Source: Ottelia alismoides (lineage: Eukaryota > Streptophyta > Magnoliopsida > Alismatales > Hydrocharitaceae). From it: 64,000 nt of DNA. How positions within the stretch are numbered: position 1 is the stretch's first letter; every line of letters starts with the position of its first letter. Shown here in pieces: positions 44,998 through 57,886 of the stretch. Position numbers and translations under genes: made by a program. The notes under the pieces are model-generated. The model was not told the DNA's origin, did no database searches, and saw nothing but the letters and a program-made list of their open reading frames with translations. Location of the stretch: contig JAZKJV010003124.1 of NCBI GenBank assembly GCA_037367405.1, positions 124,001 through 188,000 on the forward strand. Direction: 5' to 3'.

Positions 44998-45530
44998 TCT
45001 CGTTTTGTTTTGGGTGGGAGGCAGTAGAAAAAATCGCGGGGGATCACCGCACCTGCTACAGGTATATGAACCTACGACGTCGCGTAAAGAGGTGGACCTT
45101 GTAGTGAAGTAGATGGAAAAGTTTTAAATCAATTAATTTATGAATTGGATCGTAATTATTTTTTCTGATCTACTTCAATTTATTTATCTATTAATTTATG
45201 TATGGAATGAGGAATATATCATTTGCACGATCATTAATGTATCTCCGATCAATTGTTAGCATAAGATAGGATCATTTGTCAAGTTCTTTTCTCCATACAT
45301 CTCGCACCAGATGGCTTTACTCTTTTTCTCCATGTCTTGGCTCTCGATTCACATTCTTCCTATTGGTTTGCACTATCCCTTGACATGTAAAATCGCATTC
45401 TACTGTGCGTACCTCCTTGTAAAATCACATTCTCCTTCGCATGCTGCCTCCTTCCAAGATTCTCATGCGTCTCCACCCTCGTAGAAAAATGTTGCCCCTT
45501 GAGCCACCTTTCTTGCACGATGATTATTTA
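44998..45530 (-). promoter_or_regulatory. Upstream region of the NKAP gene
   Basis: No coding frame is present. A gacgtcg element (revcomp cgacgtc) lies at about 45074-45080, close to the start. No convincing TATA box was placed. The MITE at 45531 is the first mobile element upstream. Confidence 0.35.
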
Positions 45531-45741
45531 GGGCTAGTTTGGTTAGTGAGTTGGGGTGGGTTAGGTAACCTCTTATAAATAGTAGTTGTTTAGATGGTTA
45601 TGACAGTTTATAGAGGATTGGAAAAAAGGAATGCGATGTGATGTCACATTGATTTGTGATGGAAATACAACCCAGCATTGTAGGGGTATTTATCGAGTTA
45701 CCCTAAGATAACACGGGGTACGCCACGAACCAAACAAACCC
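45531..45741. mobile_element. Tourist-like (PIF/Harbinger) MITE 1
   Basis: Terminal inverted repeats gggctagtttggttagtg and gggtttgtttggttcgtg (reverse complement of the right end) match at 15 of 18 positions. TTA flanks both sides (45528-45530 and 45742-45744). No protein is encoded. Confidence 0.82.
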
Positions 45742-45744
45742 TTA

Positions 45745-46132
45745 GGGTGCGTTTGGTTGGCAGGTTAAGGCGAGTTAAACTGGTAGAGAGTAACTCGTTT
45801 TTGGATTTTTGTGTTTGGATAGAGGGGTTAAACTGGGGGTGGGTTAGAAGTGGTTTTGGGTGATATGATTGTATTGAAGTTTGAAAAGGTCAGTAGTTAT
45901 TGTGATGTGATTCTATTGAAGTTTGGAAAAGTGAGTAAAAGTTGAGTAGTTTATAATTTTTATAAGATATGATGCTATAATATATATTTTTTTGATAGGA
46001 TTGATGATGTAAAATTGATTTATTTAATTTTTTAAAAAAGAAATAAAGTAGGGCCCACGGGAGAGAGGAGGGTGTGAGTTAAGGGAGGTAAACTCCCCAA
46101 ACCCGCCGGTAACTCACATCCCGAACGGGGCC
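45745..46132. mobile_element. Tourist-like (PIF/Harbinger) MITE 2
   Basis: The ends gggtgcgtttgg and ggccccgttcgg (reverse complement of the right end) are related inverted repeats. TTA flanks both sides (45742-45744 and 46133-46135). It abuts MITE 1 with a single shared TTA. Confidence 0.75.
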
Positions 46133-46135
46133 TTA

Positions 46136-47814
46136 GGAAACTTTATTGGTTGTTTATATTTAAGTTTATCCAGAGGAGCTTTAAGTAAGAGTTCGCGATT
46201 AAAGGCAGCTCTGGTAAGTTCTTTCATATGTGTAGGATGAACGTTCCCAAAAGGATTTTACGATGTCTTCTTTATTGTAAGGGTAGACACACTTAGTACT
46301 CTACAAAAAGTTCGGTATTTTGGTTGTCTTTCATACATGAAGAATAATTGAAATTACTTTTATCAAACTCATGTCCAAATATTTTTTAGGAATTTGGATA
46401 TTAGTTAGACTTCCATCATGTTTGAACATTAGACACAAGAGCCGATGTCTAGAGCAACGTCAATGTTTTCCTTACAGGCCTTAGGATCTTCTCATAGAGC
46501 ATATGCACATTGCATATGTAAATCTACAAAAGATTGGATTCAAATTCACAAAAATGAAAAAGATGTTCAACCCATGCACTTGATCTAAAACTAAGTGTGT
46601 AAATTATAGGAGATTCGACGAAAAGATATTTCCTTCTCCATGGAATAGATGCACAAAATTGCTATGAGGTGGTAGAGGCATATCGTCGGGTCCTATATCT
46701 TTAGTTGAAAGTATAATGACAAATGGAAGCAACTAGGAACACAATTTTGGTAAAAATCATTGTATACATATCGATTACACATACCAACATGTCCACAATG
46801 ATGAAATGTGATCCATCTTATACCTCCTTGAGAAACTCTATTAATAATTCTTGAAGGTTTATTTTCTAAATTTATTAAATGATATATATGAGTGCTTGCA
46901 ATATTACTTAAAATCAAAATGCCAATTTTATAGACTAAAGGTATATTATTTAGATATATATTTAGCAACCATTCAAAAAGGATTGGCGGCGCAGCTTGTT
47001 GCCCGTCTCCCATCAATCTCTCTGTAATAGTTTTTGTGTTTCTCAGATTTCGATTGTCATAATAAATTCATTGTACTTAAATTTGTTATTGTTTACATCC
47101 ACCCATATTATCAACTTTCGAACCATAATCCATATGTTGAAAGTTATGATACTACAGACATGACATGAAGGTACACTATTAAGTAGGAATATTGAAGTAT
47201 AACAAATCGATCCAATATGAATCATTCCATAATTCTATGGATTTGGTGGATGATTAAAACATGTGGATTAAAAAAGTTGAAATCTTTTAAGGTTGAACAT
47301 GACATGGATTTGACTAATTTGATACACATGTTGCAAGATTCTTAACTTTGATGGTTATTGTCATAAAGTATTACGGCAAGCTATAAACAAATCACGTTAA
47401 TTCCCTTTGTTGACGCATGCACGACACAAGTGAAACATAAAGGTGACATAAACAAGCACTCCGGTAATATCAAGGTCAATAATAAAGGGCATTGATTAAA
47501 CAAAAGCAATAAGAATAGCATTCTAAAATAGTATTGTAATATGTAATGGTGTCTGAATAACAAATATAAGAAGGCGCGTGTCATCGTTAATTGCAAATGT
47601 CCAACCATATTAATTTCCAGTTAATGAATCACAAACAACTTCTGTATTGATCTTTAAAAACAAAGGCAACAAAGAACACTCGCATGAGGGTTAATGCACG
47701 ACATTAATAATAGATATAGAGTAATAACAACGGAAGATAAAGTAATACTACTTGATTAGTTGTTTGCCCTTCAAAGTGAAGTCAGATCTTCCAAAAAAGA
47801 AATGGTACAATCTC
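46136..47814. other. No recognised feature
   Basis: AT-rich sequence. Frames such as 46693-47016 (minus) show no family motif or coding bias that I can support. Confidence 0.5.
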
Positions 47815-50110
47815 CATTTCATCACCTTTATTCTTTCATTTTAGCTTTTAAATCCTAACTAAATGTATGTAAATATCATTATTTTGTATAAATTAATACT
47901 CATTATTTATTGTATAAATAATGTATAAAATACATTATTTAAAGCCAAAAAAAGAATATAGAAAAGAAAAGGAAAGAAAGGGAAATAAAATGTTACAAAT
48001 ATTTTATGACCTTAAACCCAGAGACTTAGGCATCATGGTGACTGGATCAACATGGAATAAAATAAAGGGAGATAAGGATCAAAAACATAATAAAAACCTT
48101 AATTTTTACCCCTCAATAATTCATTTTTGGGACCCATTTTATTCTGTACTATTTATGCCTCAAATAAATAAACTCCGTACATTAAAGTTGTCGGTAAAAA
48201 TGGATAAAAATACAAAATTGATTTCACACAAAAAATACAGTCTACTTTTTATACTCAGAAGACAAATCCAAAACTCAAACTTTCCATACCCATATCCTTT
48301 TACATATGAACTCAAAATGCACCAAAATCATCTTTAATTGTATATATTTTTTATCAAATATTTAATGAGAGATGGATTCATTAAATTTGGATTTAAGATG
48401 CAAAAAATAGGTTTTAGACCCAATTGTATAGTTTGCTTGAATAAAATATTCATTTTATTTATTATTTATCATTTTTATAACTTTGTATTTTTTAATTTCG
48501 TAAATTTTACTTATAATATGTGTACATATTTAGAATATAATAAAACCATGAAGAAATACTCAAATAAAATAATATATAAAAATACAGAGATGAATATACA
48601 ACACTTAGTCATGTATAATAAGTATACATATTTATTTAAGTATATGTATGATATCAGAAAAATATAACAAAAATAAATTTATGCGTGTAAAATAAGTTAT
48701 GATTATATAAATTAAGAAAATAAAATAATAAAATCAAAAATACAAAATAAAATAAAAATATATAAAACACTGGTAAATATACCTATAAATAAACCCTCAA
48801 AAGTATCTTGTAATAAATAAACTTTAAAATAAATTAAAATTATATTAAAATACAACATAAAATAATAAATATTTTTTTTATATTTTAACCTGAAATTAAT
48901 AAATTCGCTTAATATTTTATTTTGAATTATTTTTGAATTTTGAATTTGTTTTGTATTCTAGCGAATTATGTGGCCCAATCAAGACCTGTCCCCAGTTGAC
49001 TCGGGTCGACTCTCTGACCCGATGATGAAGCTTTATTTCATCACCTTGTTCTATCATTTTAGCCTTAAAATCCTAACGTGTGCATGTAAATAACATTAGT
49101 GTGTACAAAAATGCATTCATCAATTGTTGCATTTATTGTGTAAATGATATTGTTTTTAATGCCAACATTATAGAATAAAGAGAAGAAAAAAGGAATAAGA
49201 TAAAAAAGATGTTGTCCCTAAATCCTGAAATCAAATAAAGATTTGAGTTGCTCGACAAGGAATAAAGTAGGGGGGATAAGGGCCAAAAATACACTAAAAA
49301 CCCAGTTATTTTATTCATTCAAAAAAGCATTTTTGACATCCATTTTGTTATTTATTATTTATTCATCGAATAAAGAAACTTTGTGCATAAAAGCTATAGA
49401 TAATAATGTAAATAAAAATACGAAATATGAGTTTGTATAAAAATAATACACAGTGTGCTCTTTATACGCAAAATAAAAAGCCAAAATCTCAACTTCACAG
49501 ACCCATATCTTTAAAATAAAAATTCAAAATGTATCAAAATCACTCTAGTTGTATATAACTTTTGATAAGATATTTAATGGAGGGGGTTTTATAGTGGAAG
49601 TTCGATTTTGGACCCTTATTGTACAATATACCCAAATAAAATATTCATGTTATTTACTCTTTTTTATTTTTACAATTATTTTTTATAACTTTGCAAATAT
49701 TATTCATAACTTATGTACATATTAAAAATAGAATAAAATACTAACTAAAACATTAAAATAAAATAATGTTTATAATATATAGATGAAAATACCCCTAAGT
49801 ATATCTACATATTACATATACCTAATTATTTAAGCATGCATATACATCATAAAAATAATAAAAATATATTCGTGTACCTGAAAATAAGTTATAAATATAT
49901 AAAATAATAGAATAAAATAATAAAAGAATTATAAAAAAACTATAAAATATTCAAAATATATATGAATATACCTGTAAATAAATCCAAAAATTAACTACTA
50001 ATAAATAACTTCAAATAAATATAAAATCATAATAAAATACTAATTAAAATAATCAAAAATTTTATACTCATGAATTTAATAAAATCGTTTACTATAATTA
50101 ATTTAGAATA
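47815..50110 (+). repeat. Diverged tandem duplication, two units of about 1.1-1.2 kb
   Basis: Unit 1 (47815-49026) and unit 2 (49027-50110) both start tttcatcacctttattct/tttcatcaccttgttcta followed by atcctaac...tgtaaat. They share cccatatcctttt/cccatatcttta, aaatgcaccaaaatca/aaatgtatcaaaatca and tgaataaaatattcatttta/caaataaaatattcatgtta. They end in a GC block (ttgactcgggtcgactctctgaccc versus tcaactgcccctctaacgtgtctgacc). They are very AT-rich and noncoding, and may be halves of LTRs. Confidence 0.7.
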
Positions 50111-50360
50111 AAAGACACAGTTTTGTCTTTTAGCTTTGACGTAAGCCAATGGCGTCCTTCTATTTGTTGATTGCCAGTCAACTGCCCCTCTAACGTGTCT
50201 GACCTCTGGCGCCAATCATTTCTCGTGATTTCTTGCATTTCTATGCTCGGTCCATCTATCAAAATAGCTCGATTCCTTTAGATAAAGTAATCATTGATAT
50301 CCGACATTTCACGTCGGATACTTAGATCCCTTGTACGTAGAACCAATTCGTTGCATTTGG

Positions 50361-50396
50361 CCAATCAATAAGAGTGTGTCCTCACATTTATAAATA
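50361..50396 (+). promoter_or_regulatory. CCAAT and TATA boxes
   Basis: CCAAT (50361-50365) precedes tttataaata (50387-50396) by the usual spacing. The downstream sequence turns GC-richer at once. It could be an LTR promoter or that of the split frame at 50444-51113. Confidence 0.5.
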
Positions 50397-50443
50397 ACTA
50401 CCCCATGCTCATCCTTCAATTTTTGTCATTACCTGAGTCTTAG

Positions 50444-51113
50444 AGCCCCTGCCTCAGGCCAAGAAGGTCACCATGTGACAGTTGGCGTATCCCTATAGGT
50501 GTAGATCAGCTCGTGGAGGAGGGAGGAGAACCAAAGGCAGAGCTTCAGCGACGTCTCTATTCCCTGGTCTCCGGCCAGGTAAGAGTTGTGCACTTTTATG
50601 ATTTTTAGGTAGACTTTAATCTCATCTTCTCATTTTATGCGTATATTAGCTTTTAGATCTTAGTTATGGCCTAATAAACCCTAATCATAGTTCACCGGAG
50701 CTAGCCTTCGGCGAACCCTATCCCACTTTCTCAGCTAATTATTCAACCCGCCAACCACCTCACGTTCTTCCCATATCGCTTCTTCACTCATCACGTATAT
50801 TCGCTCCACCAGTACCCTCTCGGATCTAGAAAATGAGGCCCAAGTCCATTGCCTTTCGTCGGACCTCTCCGTCGCGCTTCACTCTGCCCCCATTCCCACC
50901 AAATCAAAGCCCCATGCCCATGTTTTCTTGTGCTAACATTTCTTGCAGGTCTTGGAGGCATTGTACCCCACGATGGGTCAATTTTTGCAGAAGTGTGAGG
51001 TATCTAGAGCCCAAATCTTCCATGAGACCCTTCGACTTCGACGGAGCTCCAGGACCTCGATTGAAGGAACCAGCCGATACGGGGCAGCTTGGACAATATT
51101 TTGTGCCCCCTAG
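50444..51113 (+). other. Possible two-exon reading frame, no start codon
   Basis: An open frame of 45 codons ends at ggccag|gtaagag (50578). The sequence tttcttgcag|gtcttgg at 50948 gives an acceptor in the same phase, and the frame goes on for about 54 codons to TAG at 51111. Removing 50579-50948 gives an uninterrupted stretch with LYSLVSGQ|VLEALYPTMGQF across the join. There is no in-frame ATG, and I recognise no family. It may be a decayed gene or chance in an LTR leader. Confidence 0.3.
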
Positions 51114-52700
51114 AAGTAGCCCAAGAGGTCGAAACTACGTTCCATCGCCGATCAAAGCTCGGAAGAACAGGAGTTCTTCCTTATTCTTCCAAGCATCATC
51201 ACAACAGTCTAATCTTCTCTTGACTCCTGATCACACTCCAACGTCGTTGGATCAAACACCATCTCGACCGTCAGATTGCGTCTCGTGATCTAATCCAGAC
51301 CGTTGATGATCGAACCGGCATCATGCATCGAGAAGGCAACACGTGGATAAGTGAAGAAGCAGAATTGTTGGATATACGCAGAAACGGGGTAAATTTTGTA
51401 TCATGCCCCGTATTTTTGTATATTTATTTATTAGCCCTACAAATAAATGTAAAGTTTAAAATAAATATGATATTTTGTAAAAGGCCCATGTACTTATTGT
51501 AATTGCATTTGGGTCTAGTCTAGCTCAGCTCACGTGTCGACCCTCGTGAGCTGGGAAATTGCAGAGACATCCCTGTGACTTTTTGTATTTAATTTTACTC
51601 CAATAAATTTGAATTACATTGTATATTTTTATGAAAACTGCAGAGTGCCCCCATACTTTCATTTGTTTACATTTATGCCCCAATTAGTTCATGTATTTTT
51701 GGTGCTAGGATTTCATTTATTAAATTAGCACCCTATCTCGTAAAATTATGCGAAAATAGGGTTAGATTCCTGGTAGCATTTACTTCCATGCCACATATTT
51801 ATTTTACATTTCTGGATATTTTAACTATTTATTAAAAATTAAAAGGAGTTTATTTGTGTATTGTCTAGCTTATAAAATACTAAAAAGTATAAAATGAGTC
51901 TAAAAATTCCAAAAAAGATATATAATCTATTCTGGTATATTTTAAGTACGGACCAAGGTCACTAAAATAGAAAAAGCCTGAAAATTGAAAAACCCAAAAT
52001 CTTTTATAAAAATATGAAAAATTATGAAAAAAAGTCCAAAAATTCAATTTTTTGTTTCTTAACTCACTCTACAATGTTATTTATATATAAATTTATTTAA
52101 GTAATTTTGGACCTTGTTTACTATTTTTTAAATTCAAATCAATTATGGATACTTATTAAATCCTTGATTTGGGATATTTTTTGCTTTAGAAATATATAAA
52201 AATTAGCAACAAATCCAGGAAAATTATAAAACAATATAAAATTTTATAAAATCCAATATATATTTTATTTTGTATTTTATTTATATTACTAGTATTTATA
52301 AATATAACTATATATAGTTTTATATATACTTTATTTTATCTTAAAAAAAGAAATATAAAATTCTGTAAAATTAAAAGAAAATATAAAATTATAAAATTAG
52401 AAACAAATACAAAAATATAAAACAAAAATAAATTAAAAGTAAAAATAAAAAACCCACAAAACAATAAAAATGGACAAGAGGATGAGAATAAATTTTTTGT
52501 GCATTATTTTGCCTCTTTCTACTGTTTGCTCCCTGAGTTCGGCTGCTACACATGCTTATACTATGCACACACGTTGTAGAGTTATAATAAATGTTAACTC
52601 GACATTTTTTATATTTATTGTTTGATTCTTGTTGTGGGTTAATTGTTGATCGATCGAGGTTTCATCTGAGATCACTTCAGTGACTATCAATCTGCCATGT
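50450..52700 (+). repeat. LTR-like unit X
   Basis: It shares with unit Y the landmarks ctagctcagctcacgtgtcg / ccagctcagctcatgtgtgg (51518 and 54037), tttgtttacatttatgcccc / tagatttatgcccttt, long AT-rich stretches and the end gtgggttaattgttgat (52635 and 55500). Unlike Y it has no primer site after it. Confidence 0.55.
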
Positions 52701-55603
52701 GGATTGACATGGCTTTGGCGAATCCCTCGATTATCACCCGAGACCTAGATCTGTCATACCAATGTTGACTCCATCTTCCTCGGATTTTCATGCTTAAATC
52801 TTGCATCCATTTAGCTCGATACCTTCCTGACTGTTGTTCCTCGATTTTCCACCTTACACGTGCATATCATCTCTTGGACGACGAGCCTCTAAATTGAGCT
52901 CCACTGCCGAGGAAGATGATTGGTATAAACCATCGCCTCCGTGATTCTTTCGAATCTCGATCCTCTTCTGCTCCAAAAATCCCTAACCCAAGCTTGGATC
53001 AAGGTTCCTAGTGATAGCAACTATCCTCTCTGTGGTTTGGCGAGCTTCCTGTGTATAGAATTGAGAAACTCAACTCCGTCAATTCCTATGCCTGAAGCTT
53101 GCTCCTGCTGTGAAGCTCGGTGAGCTTCTCCCTTTTCATCATTCTGTTTATCCCCAGCAATACCAGTAGGTTTGATTTACCTTGTTTGCTTGATCGTGTC
53201 CATTCCATCATGAAATATGACATCCCCATACGACAGAGCTTCTGCTCCGCCACCGCACCACGTCCATATCAGTCACCCTCTGCCTATCTCCCCCTCCTTA
53301 TTCCTTATCACCCACCGATCATCCTACACACCTAAATTCACCCTAATCTTACACGGATCCGGAGTCCATGTCTCCCATCTCCGCCGCTCACCAAAGACCT
53401 CCACCACACCTCATCTTCACCTCATTCCATCGTCTGAAACTCTATGGAGCTTCGTATTTTGTCTACTAATGAATTCCTAAAAGAAACAAAGATAGAAATC
53501 ATACAGAGGTCATCGGGGTCCGAACATAGGCTCTAGGTTGCGAGCCTCGTCGGACCCCCTCCGACAAAATTCTGATCATTTGTGGTCCCCTATAGTCGTG
53601 GATGATCATGAGAAACACCTTGAGCATCTGAGAAGTGAAGGAGCACGCCGGAGTTGCGAGGATGGAGCAATCGAAGGAGATTTGTCCCAATGTTCCTCCC
53701 AATTCTTCGACATGGTAGTGAATGTTGGATTGCCCCTCAAACTGGATTGAAGGACATCCGTTAGATCGAGCCCAGTTTCAGCCATCGATCCTCCTCCAAG
53801 GATCTAATTCATGCCGCATAACGTCGAACTGTCATTAATCTGTTCATCATCGGATGCGTGTCAAATGTAGTAGCCAGAGCCATTCATCTCTACGTCTATC
53901 AGGGGGGTGATTGCATCTTTTACCCACAACATTTGTCACATTTTTATTTTAGCCATGTAACTTGTTTAATCATATTAAAATTATTGGTAGAAATTACTAG
54001 AGACCCCCTGTATGTTATTGATATTGCATATTGGTCATGTCCAGCTCAGCTCATGTGTGGGCCCGCATGAGCTGGGCATTTTGTATGGATAACATTGCAT
54101 ATTTTTGTATCTAAAACTAGTACTTCAACTTTCATTTACAGTTATATAACTTTGGTATATTTGTATATAAACCCTTGCCATTGTTTTAAATTAGATTTAT
54201 GCCCTTTCTAGTATATGTATTTTTGTGATTGTTTTCTATTTATTAAAAATATCATCTTATTAAAAATAAAAAGAGCATGTTTTTATCCGTGTATGAGGTA
54301 AAAATTATTAAAAAAATATAAAACCCTTTTGAACTGTTCTAAAAAATTTGCATTTTATTTATTTTAGTATTTTGTAACTCCATACCAAAAAGCCTTAAAA
54401 TAGAAAAAAGGAAAGTACTAAAAAATAAAAACATCCAAAATCCTTTATAAAAAATGCAAAAAGTCACCAAAACCCAAAATTATTTATTTCTATTCTTGAA
54501 TTTTCTCTATATCATTGTCTACGTATTAAAATTGATTTGAAGAATTTTTTACTCTTTTTGCAAATTTTAATCTCTATTTCAATTCGACCAATTTATTTGA
54601 AGAGGTAAATGGGGCTGCCCCCAGGGAGTAGCCAACTTGGCTACTCCCACCCCTATTTTCCCTTCATTTTTTTATTTTTTTGGAAAATAAAAATTTGTAT
54701 ATTCATCATTATATCACTCTCACATTCTATTAAAATTTCGTCAGAAACATAGACTCCTACAGCCTCCATCCAAACATGGTCGATTTAAAAAATCCTGCGA
54801 CCGTTAAAAAATGACGTATGGATGGAGGGCTTAGGAGTCTCTGTTTCTGACGAAATTTTAATAGAATGTGAGAGGGATATAATGATGAATATACAATTTT
54901 TTATTTTCCAAAAAAATAAAAAAATGAGGGAAAAATAGGGGTGGGAGTAGCCAAGTTGGCTACTCCCTGGGGGCAGCCCCATTATACCCTTATTTGAATC
55001 CATGTTTTGGGATATTTTCTACGTTAAGAATGGATCAAAATTAGTAAAAATATCTAGAAAATCACAGCAATAATAGAAAATTACATAAAATCCAAAAGAT
55101 TATTGTCTAATTCTTGTTTATTTTTAATTATATTTATAAATATGTTATTCTGCATTGTATATATTGTTTTATGTAGTCATATATTTTACATTTAAAAAGA
55201 AAAAGAAACTAAAATTAGAAGATAATAAAAAAAATTAAAAAATAAAGTATAGAACTAAAAACAAAAAATGAAAACAAAAACAGTATTCCATGAAAAATGA
55301 AAATTTAAAACCCATAAAAAATTCAAAATCCAATAATACACCTAAAATCATTTATTGCTTTCTTGTAGCCATTATTGATTGTCTGACCTTTATTGTTTCC
55401 TATGTTCGACCCCTATTGTACTTGTCCACTATATATCTATGTGTAGGGTGTAATAAATTTTGATTCACACTTACTTGCTTTGCATGATCTATGCATTGTG
55501 TGGGTTAATTGTTGATTCAACACAATTGTTGAGAGATCCTCACAGCGACTGAGTCCTCGCCTTGTGAGGCTCATTTTAGACCACTCGAATTTTGAGTTTA
55601 TCA
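52701..55603 (+). repeat. LTR-like unit Y, probable 5' LTR of the Athila/Tat gypsy
   Basis: It ends ttgagtttatca at 55603, directly before a tRNA-Asp-type primer site. The left limit is only the point where unit X stops matching. It carries the hairpin MITE at 54602-54989. No coding frame in it is supported. Confidence 0.5.
54602..54989. mobile_element. Mutator-like hairpin MITE (388 bp)
   Basis: The two halves are near-perfect inverted copies for about 175 bp (for example ggggctgcccccagggagta on both strands, then agccaacttggctactccca). Only a short centre (about 54776-54810) is unpaired. The 9-bp direct repeat ttatttgaa flanks it (54593-54601 and 54990-54998). There is no coding capacity. 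Confidence 0.88.
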
Positions 55604-55605
55604 AA

Positions 55606-55623
55606 CGACGTCGTTGCGGGGGA
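55606..55623 (+). other. Decayed tRNA-Asp-type primer binding site
   Basis: gacgtcgttgcggggga agrees with the usual Athila-type site (ggcgccgttgccgggga) at 14 of 17 positions. Two of the three changes are of the kind expected from cytosine deamination. Confidence 0.65.
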
Positions 55624-57556
55624 GCAACGCGTATGGTAGAATTTTGGGTCATTTTCCTTGTTTTTTTCTTTATTTATTTTCTCTCTTATTTAATATATTT
55701 TCTTACTTTTGTTAATGCATTCTCTTTGATTTTTCTTGCAAGGTACTTCGAGACGACGACGACAACCTAGGTGGTTGGAGCATCTGAATCAGGAAGACTT
55801 GACCCTTCTACTTGTGGAGCAAGAGGAGAAAGCAAGGGAGAGAGAGGGAGATTTAGCATATAATTTTGTTTTTATTTTATGAGATAGAGGTTTATTTATG
55901 CATTTATTAATTTGTAATAATACCTATACTTTGGGCTATTGGACACCCAGGCCCACTTTTGAAGTGCTTGTTCACTTGAGGGTCACTAGATTTTCTCACA
56001 TTTTCTTCACCTTCTACACTTTTGTTCTCCCTATTTTCCCTTTATTTTCTTTGTTTTCCACTAATTGTGCTTTCCTTCTTATTTTTATTTATTTTGGGGA
56101 ATGAGGCCTTAGCATTTCAAGCTTGCTTGATCGATTAAATTACGACCAAACATCTAAGAACCCTGCATGCACCTAAAGTTTCCATGTTTGGACTAAGTTT
56201 TGATTAATTGTTGAACACTTAGATTCGAAACTGCACGCCAAGAGAGGTCTCCATACAACGCTTGCAGGATCCATTGCGGTGGGCACTGAGGAGCCTCCAA
56301 AACCAGACATTAGGCTTCTTTCTTGGTGTTTAGCATTTGGTTCTTAACGTACTAGCAATTGCCTGCTTAAGACGATTTCTACTTGCATAACGTGCATATA
56401 GTATAGGTTTACAAATTCCTATTTTACATCATGCACGGGGAGCGTCGGGAGCATTGTAAGTCTTCTAATTGAGCATACCTCATTTAGGCACTGAGGTGAG
56501 ATTTCCACCTTAGTATCACATTGCATTGCTTCGCCTCTATCTCCCTCTATTTTTTGATCACATAATAATTAAAAAAACAACAAAATCGTTAGATGCTTGT
56601 ATTGAATATACTCAAAGCAAGTAATAACATAAAAAATGAACTGCTAAAAATACTTGACCTAAATAAAATTGATTAATTAGATTTATTTCATTGGGTGAGC
56701 AAATCCATCAGTTGTTTTCAGGTACCATTACAGAAGGCCTCCTTCCCGAGTGAGTGAGTATTATCGTAAGAATAAGAACCAAAACCCATACTATACTGCC
56801 TTGTGTATCGCATGGATTTTTGAAGTATTAAGGCCTGATCAATGATGATGTTCTCTCCTTATGTAGAACATCAACCTTGTCCAAAGTACTGAGCTTAGGC
56901 CATGCCTTCATGGGTGTGTCTATCTCATCGTCTTGCGTTCGAGTAGGTCCTTGCATGCTCACGGGTGATTCCATCGCGAGCGAGGTCCGAAGTAGTGATT
57001 TCGCCTATCGGCTTTCTCTCATTCTTTGACTGGGAAGGGATCCAGGAAGGGTTACAAGGACCTCAAAAAGTGCAAACTACATGTCACGAAGGAGGAGGCC
57101 AAGTATGGGATACTTTTCCGACAACACTCTCTCTCCTATAGAATTAACACATCGAGGGCTCGTGAAAAGATAAGTGCCTGGAAATCAATCTAAAACTTAC
57201 AAAGATAATTGCCTAACCTTCACGACTTCACGTGTAGAGTTGGTGAATCCATTTATATTGTGGTTTGATTGATTAGTTTTGTTAAGGTCGAGAAAAAAAC
57301 ATCACGCCTTTATGCTATCACATTTTCTCTTGTGCATATATCCTCTTGAATCCCTGCTCACTTTGAGCCGTCTACTGTTTTACACTCCTTTTATCTCTTG
57401 TTCATCTCTGTATTTTTCATCCATCACCTATCTCCTTTTAACCCTCTCAAGATGTCGACCCATAGAGGTTTAATGGAGACTCCGCCAACTCCCACATCGA
57501 TTTCATGTTGTGACATCTCCAATAATGTGTGGCGATCTCCATGACACCGGTTCTCC
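55624..57556 (+). other. Leader and gag N-terminal region of the gypsy element
   Basis: A short frame SRRRRQPRWLEHLNQEDLTLLLVEQEEKAREREGD (55752-55860) follows the primer site and may be the first gag residues. After it no frame longer than about 70 codons has recognisable content. Confidence 0.45.
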
Positions 57557-57886
57557 TTGGACTCCTCTACATTTTATTCTTTCAATGCATGCCTTTCTCC
57601 AATAAATCCAATGTTCGGGATGGACTCACAACTGGAATCGGTGCTTTCTCTTCAAATAAATTGGGATTACTATTATCCCCACCACGAGACGATCCATGAA
57701 ACGTGGGAGAGATTCTTAGATCTGCAGGAGAAGTGTCCCCACCATGAGATTCTGAAGGCTATTATGGTTCAACACTTCTTCGGTGGGTTGACACTTGACG
57801 GTCAAAGATTGGTTGATGCCTCGTATGGTAGCTCCTTTTTAACAAGAACGAGGACGTCATATGGGAAATCTTTGAGGAGATGTTCG
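57557..57886 (+). pseudogene. gag core of the Athila/Tat gypsy, left part
   Basis: HETIHETWERFLDLQEKCPHHEI and MVQHFFGGLTLDGQRLVDASYGSSF form the retrotransposon gag domain typical of this lineage (ETWERF, CPHH, FF.GL, R..DA.G). After SSF the matching residues NKNEDVIWEIFEEMF are in the next frame, a one-base shift. The frame is cut at 57886 by the solo LTR. Confidence 0.83.

Noticed and set aside
43600..45047. Several frames antisense to or shifted from the NKAP gene
   Set aside because: They are shadows of a strongly supported gene in the purine-rich RS region.
46693..47016. Minus-strand frame of 107 codons
   Set aside because: It is AT-rich with no motif and no supported start or neighbour.
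50833..51288. Plus-strand frame of 151 codons, Pro/Ser-rich
   Set aside because: It overlaps the possible intron and second exon at 50579-51113 in another phase. It has no recognisable domain.
53538..53750. Frame with VDDHEKHLEHLR, like a gypsy RT piece
   Set aside because: Only about ten residues resemble RT, and the following sequence does not continue in any frame.
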